Source: an uncultured Holophagales bacterium (GTDB taxonomy: Bacteria; Acidobacteriota; Thermoanaerobaculia; UBA5066). From it: DNA of 5,687 nt. The position numbers and the translations under genes were made by a program. Position 1 is the stretch's first letter, and each line of letters starts with the position of its first letter. Where the stretch lies: positions 1-5,687 of the forward strand of contig CALBDV010000787.1 in assembly GCA_937927565.1 (NCBI GenBank). The letters run 5' to 3'. Positions 1 to 5,687 of this stretch are shown here, piece by piece. The notes under the pieces are model-generated. The model did not search any database. It was not told the DNA's origin and saw only the letters and a program-made list of their open reading frames with translations.

Positions 1-665
1 CGCTGAAGCCGATCCTCGTCGGCACGTCGAAGGACCTTCTCGTCGGGCAGAAGGTCTTCGCCATCGGCAACCCGTTCGGCCTCGACCAGTCGCTCTCGAC
101 CGGCGTCGTCAGCGCCCTCGGGCGTTCGATCGAGTCGGTGACCGGACGGCAGATCGAAGGGGTCATCCAGACCGACGCCGCGATCAATCCCGGGAACTCG
201 GGGGGACCGCTCCTCGACAGCGCGGGACGCCTCATCGGCGTGAACACGGCGATCGCCTCGACGACCGGGTCGAGCGCCGGCATCGGCTTCGCCGTCCCGG
301 TCGACACCGTGAACCAGATCGTCCCGCAGCTGATCCAGCACGGCCGGATCATTCGCCCGCAGCTCGGCGTCACGCTGGCCGACGACGCCATCGCTGCCCG
401 CCTCGGCGTCGAGGGCGCTCTCATCCTGTCGGTAACGGCAGGAACGGGCGCCGCAGAGGCGGGCCTCCGCGGAACGGCCCGCAACGAGAACGGTGAGATC
501 CTGCTCGGCGACGTCGTGACCCGCGCGGCGGACAGGGAGATCCGGTCGGCCGACGACCTGATCGCCGCCCTCGAGGAGAGGAAGCCCGGGGACTCGCTCG
601 TCCTGCTCGTCCTGCGCGACGGGGAGACCCGGCGGGTCGCCGTGACGCTCTCCGCGGCCCCCTGA
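1..665 (+). CDS. HtrA/Deg-family trypsin-like serine protease with C-terminal PDZ domain (5' partial)
   Basis: The reading frame is open from the window edge (first full codon at base 3) to TGA at 663-665, giving 220 visible residues. A GTG at 138 lies inside the protease domain and is not the start. The visible part begins in the second half of the chymotrypsin-like fold: VGQKVFAIGNPFGL, then STGVVSALGR, QTDAAINPGNSGGPLL with the nucleophile Ser at visible residue 66 (TCG at 198-200), and GIGFAVPVD at about 93-101. The catalytic His and Asp would lie upstream, outside the window. One PDZ domain follows (about 119-217), opening with RPQLGV, the carboxylate-binding loop region, and containing LGDVV and a closing RDGE segment before the C-terminus. 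A single PDZ at the C-terminus resembles DegS/HtrA2-type architecture more than two-PDZ DegP. Family members degrade or sense misfolded proteins in the cell envelope. The export signal cannot be seen, so periplasmic location is inferred. Confidence 0.95.
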   Translation, partial: LKPILVGTSKDLLVGQKVFAIGNPFGLDQSLSTGVVSALGRSIESVTGRQIEGVIQTDAAINPGNSGGPLLDSAGRLIGVNTAIASTTGSSAGIGFAVPVDTVNQIVPQLIQHGRIIRPQLGVTLADDAIAARLGVEGALILSVTAGTGAAEAGLRGTARNENGEILLGDVVTRAADREIRSADDLIAALEERKPGDSLVLLVLRDGETRRVAVTLSAAP

Positions 666-675
666 AGGGCCGCTC

Positions 676-3600
676 TCAGGTCGTCAGGTCCGCCGGGAGC
701 CGGATCTCGAACGTCGAGCCGGCACCGGGCGTGCTCTCGACGGCGACGCGACCCCCCATCAGCTCGCACAGCTGCCGGGTGATCGAGAGGCCGAGGCCGG
801 TGCCGCCGAAACGGCGGGCCGTCGCGAGGTCGGCCTGGGCGAAGGGCTCGAAGATGTTCGCGAGCTCGTCCCGGGGAATCCCGATCCCGGTGTCCGACAC
901 GCGGAACGAGAACCAGGGGCGCCCCTCCTCTTCGAAGCGACGGACCTCCAGCTCGACCGTCCCGTCCTGCGTGAAGCGGCAGGCGTTCGAGAGCAGGTTG
1001 AAGAGGCACTGGCGCACCTTCCTCGGGTCCGACGTCATCGAGGCTCCTTCCTCCACGGGCCACCGGACGGCGAGCGTGTTGCGGTTCCTCGCGAGGAGCG
1101 GCTGGACGATCGCCGTCGTCTCCTCGACGAGAGGAGCGAGGGGGAACGTCACGAGCTCGAGCTCGAGCTTCCCCGCCTCGATCTTGGCCAGATCGAGGAC
1201 CGAGCTGATCAGCTCGAGCTGGTGGATGGCCGCGGTGCGGACCCGCTCGAGATCCCGGGCCAGCGCCGGCCGGCCCTCTTCCGACGCCTCCTCCGACAGC
1301 ATCTCCGAGTAGCCGATGATGGCGTTCAGCGGGGTCCGCAGCTCGTGCGAGACGTTCGCGAGAAAGCGGCTCTTCGTCCGGCTCGCCTCCTCGGCCGAGG
1401 CGGTGGCGCGCTCGGCGACGTCGCGGTGCCGCTCGGCATCGGCCCTGGCCTCCTCGGCCCTGGCGAGCGCCTCCTCGGCCCGGGCTTTCTCCTCGGAGAG
1501 ACTGCGGGTCCGCTGCTCCACGAGGACGAGCAGCTCGGCCTCCCGCGCGCGGTGCCGCGCGACGCGCCACCGCAGAGCGCCCCACGCCGCCGCCGCCGCG
1601 AGAACGGCCAGAGACGCCCAGAACCACCAGGACTCGCGCGCCCTCGGCCTCTTGTGAAACGAGAGCGACGTCACCCTCTCGCCCCACTCGCCCGACGCGT
1701 CGGCCGCCGAGACGCGGAAGACGTAGCGGCCGCTCGGCAGGTTCGTGTAATAGGCGACGCGGCGCGTCCCGACGTCGACCGGCACGTTTTCGAGGCCGTC
1801 GAGGCGAATGCGGAACCGGACCCGGTCGGGAGCGACGAGCGCGAGGGCGGTGTAGTGGATCTCCACCCGCTCGGTTCCCGGCTCGAGAACGAGCGGACCA
1901 CGGAGATCGGCCGGACGACCGTCGACGAAGACGTCCTCGATCGCGACGCGCGGCGTGCGACCCGAGCTCCGGATCCGGGCCGGGTCGAGGACCGCGACCC
2001 CGCGGAATGTCGGGAACCAGAGGCGCCCGTCTGCGGCCACGAAACCCGCGGGCTGCTGCCCCCCGGCGGCGCTCGCGCTGCGCATCCCGTCGGACGTCCC
2101 GAAGGCCACGGACCGGAGGCTGGCGGCCCGGCCGTCGGCCACTGCGTCGAGCTCGGCGCGGGAGACCCGGAAGACCCCCTTGTTGCAGGTCATCCAGAGA
2201 GAGCCCCTGCCGTCGTCGAGGATCACCTGGACGAGGTCGTCGAAGAGACCCTCCTTCGTCGTGATCGACACGACCACGCCGTCGCGGATCCGGTTCAGGC
2301 CGCCGCCGGAGGTGCCGGCCCAGGCGGTTCCGTCGGGGTCGACGTGCAGAGCGATGACGCGGTTGCTCGAGAGGCCGTTCTTCGTCGTGAAGACGCGGAC
2401 CCCGCCATCGGACAGGCGCGTCACGCCACCCCCGGAGGAGCCGAGCCAGATCGCGCCGTCCTTCCCTTCGGCGATCGCGACGAACCTCTCCGTGGGAAGC
2501 CCGTCGGCGACCGTGAAGATCCGGAGGGTGCCGTCGGGGGCGACGCGCGTCAGGCCTCCGCCGATCGCTGCGATCCAGACGTTCCCGCTGCGATCCTCGA
2601 GGAAGGCCCGGACGTCGTGATGCGGAAGCCCCTGCGCGCGGCCGAGGGGCTTGAAACGCCCTCCCGAGAACCGCGCGGCGCCGCCGAGGTTCGTCCCGAC
2701 CCAGAGCGTCCCCCTGCTGTCCTCGAGGAGCGCCGAGACGTGGTCGCTCGGCAGGCCGTCCGCCTCGCGGTACGCGGTGATCCGGCCGTCCTTCAGCCGG
2801 TTCAATCCGCCTCCGGCCGTCCCGATCCAGACCGACCCGTCGCGGCCCTCGCAGACGGCCCTCACGTTGTCGTTCGTCAGCCCCTCGCGCACCGTGTACG
2901 TCAGGAACCTCCCGTCGCGGAGGCGGTTGAGGCCGCCGACCCAGGTGCCGATCCAGAGGCTCCCCTCCTCGTCCGTGGTGACGGCCCAGATCTGGTCGTT
3001 CGAGAGCCCCTCGCGCGTCCCGATGACCTCCGCGACACCATCCTTCAGCCGCCCCACCCCGGCGCCCCACGTCCCGAACCAGACCGTCCCGGCCGCGTCG
3101 ACGTGGAGCGAAGTGACCTGGTCGGAGGGAAAGCCGGTCTTCTCCCGGTACGGCGTCGTCGCCTCGCCCTTCACGAGCGTCAGGCCCCCGCCCGAGGTGG
3201 CGACCCAGACGCCGCCGCCCGCATCGGGCGCGAGGCCCCGGACCAGACCCGAGCCGAGGACCTCCTCGCCGAGGACGCGCTCGACGCGCCCGCCCCGGAT
3301 GACGGCCACGCCCTTTCCCGTCGTCCCGACCCAGAGGGCGCCGGACGGGTCGAACGCGAGGACCCGCACCTGCTCGATGGGGAGGCCCTCTCTCGTCCCG
3401 ATCCGCTGTACGACGCGTCCGCCCGCGAGCCGCTGGACGGCGTTCCCGTCCCCGCCGACCCAGGCGTCGCCCGAGGCGTCGAACACGATCGACCAGACGA
3501 TGAGGCTCCCGAGGCCTTCGGCGCTGCCGATGGTTGCAAAGGTGCCGTCGCTGCGGCGGCAGAGGATCCCGCCTCCGTTCGTTCCGGCCCAGAGCGTTCC

Positions 3601-3900
3601 GTCGGGGGCCTCGGCGAGCGAGATGATCGAGTTGTGCTTCAGCTCGGGCGTGCTGCGGCGGTCGTACGTCGTGAAGCGCGCCCCGTCGAACCGGACGAGC
3701 CCCTCCTGCGTGCCGAGCCAGAGGTAGCCGTCGCGGCCGCGCAGGACCGCCTGCACCGTGTTCTGCGGCAGCCCCTGCTCCTGCTGCCAGACGTCGAGGC
3801 CGTACTGGGAAAGTCGCTTGCCGGGCTCCAGCCCTTTCGCGACACCCGCCGCGAAGAGCCCGATCGCCAGGAGACCGAGAAGCGTCTTCCTCCGGAGCAC
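676..3900 (-). CDS. Membrane sensor histidine kinase with 14 Reg_prop beta-propeller repeats and Y_Y_Y domain
   Basis: This 1074-residue protein is predicted to sense a signal in the periplasm and autophosphorylate on a cytoplasmic histidine. Order of parts: signal peptide (1-23, MLRRK then a hydrophobic run); fourteen Reg_prop repeats (about 44-640) marked by W-(V/I/L/A/F)-G-T at W61 to W628; a Y_Y_Y immunoglobulin-like domain (about 650-748); one transmembrane helix (about 757-777); an Ala/Glu/Arg-rich coiled coil (about 780-845); a HisKA domain with SHELRTPLN and phospho-acceptor H852; and a HATPase_c domain with N-box FNLLSNACRFT (967-977), DTGIGIP (1003-1009), IFEPFAQ (1016-1022) and GGTGLGL (from 1032). 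All catalytic boxes look intact. It ends right after the ATPase domain, without the receiver and AraC domains of hybrid (HTCS) relatives. The GTG start is chosen because it gives a complete signal peptide; no Shine-Dalgarno sits at normal distance. It may be co-transcribed with the hydrolase 49 bases upstream. The ligand is unknown. Confidence 0.95.
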   Translation of the reverse strand: MLRRKTLLGLLAIGLFAAGVAKGLEPGKRLSQYGLDVWQQEQGLPQNTVQAVLRGRDGYLWLGTQEGLVRFDGARFTTYDRRSTPELKHNSIISLAEAPDGTLWAGTNGGGILCRRSDGTFATIGSAEGLGSLIVWSIVFDASGDAWVGGDGNAVQRLAGGRVVQRIGTREGLPIEQVRVLAFDPSGALWVGTTGKGVAVIRGGRVERVLGEEVLGSGLVRGLAPDAGGGVWVATSGGGLTLVKGEATTPYREKTGFPSDQVTSLHVDAAGTVWFGTWGAGVGRLKDGVAEVIGTREGLSNDQIWAVTTDEEGSLWIGTWVGGLNRLRDGRFLTYTVREGLTNDNVRAVCEGRDGSVWIGTAGGGLNRLKDGRITAYREADGLPSDHVSALLEDSRGTLWVGTNLGGAARFSGGRFKPLGRAQGLPHHDVRAFLEDRSGNVWIAAIGGGLTRVAPDGTLRIFTVADGLPTERFVAIAEGKDGAIWLGSSGGGVTRLSDGGVRVFTTKNGLSSNRVIALHVDPDGTAWAGTSGGGLNRIRDGVVVSITTKEGLFDDLVQVILDDGRGSLWMTCNKGVFRVSRAELDAVADGRAASLRSVAFGTSDGMRSASAAGGQQPAGFVAADGRLWFPTFRGVAVLDPARIRSSGRTPRVAIEDVFVDGRPADLRGPLVLEPGTERVEIHYTALALVAPDRVRFRIRLDGLENVPVDVGTRRVAYYTNLPSGRYVFRVSAADASGEWGERVTSLSFHKRPRARESWWFWASLAVLAAAAAWGALRWRVARHRAREAELLVLVEQRTRSLSEEKARAEEALARAEEARADAERHRDVAERATASAEEASRTKSRFLANVSHELRTPLNAIIGYSEMLSEEASEEGRPALARDLERVRTAAIHQLELISSVLDLAKIEAGKLELELVTFPLAPLVEETTAIVQPLLARNRNTLAVRWPVEEGASMTSDPRKVRQCLFNLLSNACRFTQDGTVELEVRRFEEEGRPWFSFRVSDTGIGIPRDELANIFEPFAQADLATARRFGGTGLGLSITRQLCELMGGRVAVESTPGAGSTFEIRLPADLTT
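1981..3771 (-). repeat. Fourteen tandem ~126-129 nt units encoding Reg_prop propeller blades
   Basis: Within the kinase, a tryptophan-centred motif recurs at residues 61, 104, 147, 190, 232, 274, 316, 358, 400, 442, 485, 527, 569 and 628. The spacing is 42 or 43 residues except for the last step (59). Each unit typically carries a GLP/GLS-(S/N)(D/N)-x-V turn, a D-x-x-G loop, (L/V)W-(V/I)GT and a GGGL(N/T)R strand. Fourteen blades match two seven-bladed propellers, the usual fold of this sensor class. Blades 7, 8 and 12 share the segment GGLNR(L/I)(R/K)DG and are the most alike. Blade 3 (AWVGGDGNAVQRL) and the last two depart most from the consensus. These are protein-level repeats, not a mobile or regulatory array. 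Confidence 0.9.
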
Positions 3901-3949
3901 GCGCGGATCATAGGCGCGCCCGGACTCCTTCCCGGCCTGCCCCGGATGG

Positions 3950-4738
3950 TCAGACGCGGCAGCGGTCGAGAAAGGCGCGCAGCTTCGGGAGGAACTCCTC
4001 GGGGTGCTCGAGCGGGGCCAGGTGGGCGCCGGGAAGAGTCAGGAGCTCGACCCACGGCGCGTTCCCCGCGGCGTCCACCATCTGCTCGGAAGCGGACGGC
4101 GGCGTCAGCGGATCGTCGTCGCCCACGGCGGCGAGGAACGGGACCGTCAGAGTGCCGAGGACGTCGAAGCGGTCGAGCCGTTCGGCCATCCCGCGCTGGT
4201 CTGCGGCCGCGGTGGACGGCGGCGTGGCCAGGAACATCGTCCGGACCAGCTGCTCGAGGCCCCCGCCGCGTGAGGAGGGAACGAGGAACTGCGGGAGCAT
4301 CTTCGCCAGGAGCGGCTCCATCCCGTCCGTTTCGAGGGACGCGGCCGTTTCGACGCGTCGCGCCTTCCCGGCTTCGTCGTCGGCGTTCGCGCGCGAGTCG
4401 CAGAGGACGAGTCCCTTCAGCCGGGGCCTCAGCTCCGGTCCGAGGCGCGCGAGGAGCTCGAGCGCGACGTAGCCTCCCATCGAGAGTCCCATCACGACGA
4501 ACGGCTCTTCGCCCGGCAGCTCCTCGAGGACGTCCTTCGCGAGGAGGGACATCGCGTGCACGGGCTCGGCGGACCGCTTCGACGTGCCTCGCCCGCGGAA
4601 ATCGGGTGCCGTCACGGCGACGCCCTCCCCGAGCTGACCGCTCGCCGCCGCCGCCTTCACGACGCCCCACATCCGGCCGTCGAGGGGAAAGGCGTGGAGC
4701 GCGAGAAGGCGGAGGGACGACGGCCGTGCTGAGGTCAT
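3950..4738 (-). CDS. Alpha/beta hydrolase (3-oxoadipate enol-lactonase / esterase-like fold)
   Basis: This 262-residue protein, of normal length for a single-domain alpha/beta hydrolase, has all the expected landmarks. They are an oxyanion-hole segment LHAFPLDGRMW (14-24), the PDFRGRG strand-loop (45-51), the nucleophile elbow GLSMGG with Ser86, the acid Asp209 in GDDDPLTPP (206-214), and the catalytic His239 in PGAHLAPLEHPEEF. Residues about 118-190 form the variable cap region. The pattern is closest to PcaD-like enol-lactonases and general carboxylesterases, but substrate cannot be read from sequence and no aromatic-degradation genes are nearby. There is no signal peptide, so it is probably cytoplasmic. 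The ATG at 4738 fits the fold's N-terminus. No Shine-Dalgarno is visible before it, but a TATCCT box ends six bases upstream, which could allow a leaderless transcript. It precedes the kinase on the same strand by 49 bases, so a two-gene operon is plausible. Confidence 0.88.
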   Translation of the reverse strand: MTSARPSSLRLLALHAFPLDGRMWGVVKAAAASGQLGEGVAVTAPDFRGRGTSKRSAEPVHAMSLLAKDVLEELPGEEPFVVMGLSMGGYVALELLARLGPELRPRLKGLVLCDSRANADDEAGKARRVETAASLETDGMEPLLAKMLPQFLVPSSRGGGLEQLVRTMFLATPPSTAAADQRGMAERLDRFDVLGTLTVPFLAAVGDDDPLTPPSASEQMVDAAGNAPWVELLTLPGAHLAPLEHPEEFLPKLRAFLDRCRV

Positions 4739-4813
4739 GCCGAGAGGATAGCCCCGCGGGTCACAGGGTTATGCTGAAACGCCGATCGCGCCGATTCGGT
4801 GGAGGTGGCCGTC
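4739..4813. promoter_or_regulatory. Divergent intergenic region, probable back-to-back promoters
   Basis: The 75 bases between the hydrolase (leftward) and the cytochrome lipoprotein (rightward) must hold at least one promoter for each. Rightward, TATGCT at 4770-4775 is a possible -10 box, with a transcript start about 32-40 bases before the cytochrome ATG. Leftward, TATCCT (complement of 4745-4750) is a possible -10 box placed so that transcription would begin at or next to the hydrolase ATG. I see no convincing -35 box for either. An 8-base palindrome CCCGCGGG lies at 4753-4760, between the two boxes. Assignment is tentative. Confidence 0.35.
4801..4807 (+). promoter_or_regulatory. Shine-Dalgarno site that fixes the cytochrome start
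   Basis: GGAGGTG ends six bases before ATG at 4814, which is ideal spacing. An in-frame GTG at 4799 lies just before this site and would give a five-residue extension (MEVAV) with no ribosome-binding site of its own. The ATG is therefore the start, and the signal peptide then begins MRKPW as expected. Confidence 0.8.
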
Positions 4814-5563
4814 ATGAGGAAGCCGTGGACTCTGGTCGTCCTGCTCGCCTGCACCTCATCTCTCCTCGGCGCCTGCGGGGCGCGCGAGGAGGTCACTCCC
4901 TCGCCGCGTGAAGCGGCCCCTCCGCCCGCCATGTCGAAGGCGGACGCCGCCCCGGCGCCCGAGGAGGCTCCCTCGCCTGCTCCGGTCGTCGTCGCGGCCG
5001 TACCTGCGGAGAGCGCATCACCGAGTGCGCAGGCCGTTGCCCCGGAACGTCCGCCATCCCCTGTTCCGACGAAGCCGGCCCGGACCGTTCCGAAAGCGCC
5101 GGCGGCCGTCCCGGCTCCGATCCCTGCCGAACCCACCGCTGCCGCCGCGCCCCCCCAGGCCACTGTGCCGCGGCCGGCGGCTCAGGCGACCGCGCCGGCC
5201 GCGGCTCAGGCGCCTGCCAGGCCGAACGGCCCCGAGATCGCCGATCCCGGCGGCGACGTCGCCGTCTCCCCGGCGAAGGCCGGTCTCACGCGCGTCGGGG
5301 CCGAGAAGTGCAAGCTCTGCCACAAGGCGCAGTACTCGTCCTGGGCCGCCTCGGCTCATGCCAAGCGAACGCCGCCCCTGGATTGCGAGAGCTGCCATGG
5401 CCCGGGGAGCGAGTACAAGGCCCTGGCCGTTATGAAGGATCCGGCGAAGGCCAGGGCCGCCGGACTCGTCCAGCCCGACGCGGCGTATTGCGGGAAGTGC
5501 CACAAGGGGAAGTGGGATCCCGCCCTCCTCGGCAAGGCCCACGCGCACAAGGCGGCCTCGTAG
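4814..5563 (+). CDS. Lipoprotein triheme c-type cytochrome (cytochrome c554-like) with long Pro/Ala linker
   Basis: This 249-residue protein has a lipoprotein signal peptide (MRKPWTLVVLLACTSSLLGAC) with lipobox LGAC and acylated Cys21. Residues about 27-140 are a low-complexity Pro/Ala linker with scattered Glu, Lys and Arg. The C-terminal domain (about 150-249) has three heme-binding CxxCH motifs: CKLCH 166-170, CESCH 191-195 and CGKCH 226-230. The pattern CH-x3-Y-x2-W-x2-S-x-HA followed by CxxCHGPG is typical of cytochrome c554-type multiheme domains. Besides the three proximal histidines there are exactly three others (182, 243, 245), enough for bis-His ligation of every heme. It is inferred to carry electrons in the periplasm or on a membrane surface, tethered by lipid, with hemes attached by a cytochrome c maturation system not seen here. 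Partner proteins are unknown. A very short single-domain member with few hemes is unusual but not unprecedented. Confidence 0.9.
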   Translation: MRKPWTLVVLLACTSSLLGACGAREEVTPSPREAAPPPAMSKADAAPAPEEAPSPAPVVVAAVPAESASPSAQAVAPERPPSPVPTKPARTVPKAPAAVPAPIPAEPTAAAAPPQATVPRPAAQATAPAAAQAPARPNGPEIADPGGDVAVSPAKAGLTRVGAEKCKLCHKAQYSSWAASAHAKRTPPLDCESCHGPGSEYKALAVMKDPAKARAAGLVQPDAAYCGKCHKGKWDPALLGKAHAHKAAS

Positions 5564-5604
5564 CAGGTCGGGATCGCTCTCGACGACGGGACCCCATGCC
5601 ACCG

Positions 5605-5628
5605 AAAAAGGCCGCCCGAAGGCGGCCT
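5605..5628 (-). terminator. Rho-independent terminator of the tRNA-Arg transcript
   Basis: An 8-base-pair perfect stem (AGGCCGCC at 5609-5616 with GGCGGCCT at 5621-5628) closes a four-base CGAA loop. On the - strand it is followed by TTTTT (complement of 5605-5609, one base inside the stem), the classic intrinsic form. It begins 12 bases after the tRNA 3' end. Read on the + strand, the stem is followed by GATCTCG with no T-run, so it would stop the cytochrome transcript only weakly, if at all. Confidence 0.8.
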
Positions 5629-5640
5629 GATCTCGTGGGG

Positions 5641-5687
5641 TGGTGCGCCCGCCGCGATTCGAACGCGGGACCTTTAGATCCGGAGTC
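5641..5687 (-). tRNA. tRNA-Arg(CCG), 3' part, cut by window edge
   Basis: Read on the - strand from the 3' end: encoded CCA (5641-5643), discriminator A (5644), acceptor 3' strand CGGGCGC (5645-5651), a perfect 5-bp T stem CCGCG/CGCGG (5664-5668, 5652-5656) closing TTCGAAT, variable loop AGGTC (5669-5673), anticodon 3' stem TCTAA (5674-5678), and loop CTCCGGA (5679-5685) with U33 and anticodon CCG (5681-5683). The last two bases, GA, pair correctly with the stem. The D arm and acceptor 5' strand lie beyond the window. The same loop, variable loop and acceptor strand occur, as I recall, in the E. coli CCG arginine tRNA, which supports the identity. It reads the codon CGG, common in GC-rich genomes. 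Confidence 0.93.

Noticed and set aside
676..691. Tandem direct repeat TCAGGTCG/TCAGGTCC at the kinase C-terminus
   Set aside because: Eight bases with one mismatch encoding the last residues and the stop; too short to interpret beyond chance or minor slippage.
1152..1221. Perfect 16-base palindromes (1154-1169 and 1201-1216) and other GAGCTC-rich runs
   Set aside because: They fall inside the HisKA coding region where Leu-Glu-Leu and Glu-Leu codons (CTC, GAG) alternate. Codon choice explains them better than an operator.
2651..3727. A 358-codon + strand frame opposite the propeller repeats
   Set aside because: Its internal repetition only mirrors the blade repeats of the kinase on the other strand. 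Composition is Ser/Pro/Arg-rich, and there is no supporting start site.
4771..4816. An ATG at 4771 as an upstream start for the cytochrome
   Set aside because: It is in a different frame from the CxxCH-bearing protein and has no ribosome-binding site.
1222..4911. A 1229-codon open frame on the + strand, antisense to the kinase and hydrolase
   Set aside because: It runs across two well-supported genes and into a third, is extremely Arg/Pro/Asp-rich without any recognisable domain, and is explained by the lack of stop codons in GC-rich antisense frames.
4735..5163. A Gly/Ala-rich - strand frame opposite the cytochrome linker
   Set aside because: It is the antisense image of the Pro/Ala linker. 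The + strand frame has a lipobox, a ribosome-binding site and heme motifs.
1..5687. Defence system, CRISPR array, toxin-antitoxin pair or mobile element
   Set aside because: No direct-repeat/spacer pattern, transposase, integrase, nuclease or small toxin-like gene pair is visible on either strand.

Overview
The window is about 70% GC by eye, with genes packed on both strands, GTG as well as ATG starts, and strong GC bias at third codon positions. It looks like bacterial chromosome. A very large periplasmic two-propeller (Reg_prop) histidine kinase beside a multiheme c-type cytochrome lipoprotein would fit Acidobacteriota or a similar high-GC Gram-negative phylum, but this is a guess from style and not a taxonomic assignment. 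I see no transposase, integrase, CRISPR array or phage gene.

Layout from left to right: (1) the 3' part of an HtrA/Deg-type serine protease with a C-terminal PDZ domain (+ strand, 5' end outside the window). (2) A 1074-residue membrane sensor histidine kinase on the - strand, whose stop faces the protease stop across 10 bases. (3) A 262-residue alpha/beta hydrolase on the - strand, 49 bases upstream of the kinase and possibly co-transcribed with it. (4) A 75-base divergent intergenic region. (5) A + strand lipoprotein with a long Pro/Ala linker and a C-terminal three-heme domain of the cytochrome c554-like type. (6) A hairpin with a T-run that reads as a - strand terminator. (7) The 3' half of a tRNA-Arg(CCG) gene on the - strand, cut by the window edge.

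The protease, the sensor part of the kinase and the cytochrome all act outside the cytoplasmic membrane (quality control, signal sensing, electron transfer). The hydrolase has no signal peptide and is probably cytoplasmic. Hydrolase and kinase share a strand and could form a small operon. The cytochrome is transcribed away from them and could share only the regulatory region. No response regulator is present, so the kinase's output is unknown. Nothing here amounts to a clearly new system. The two points most worth attention are the regular 14-blade sensor and the tethered triheme lipoprotein.
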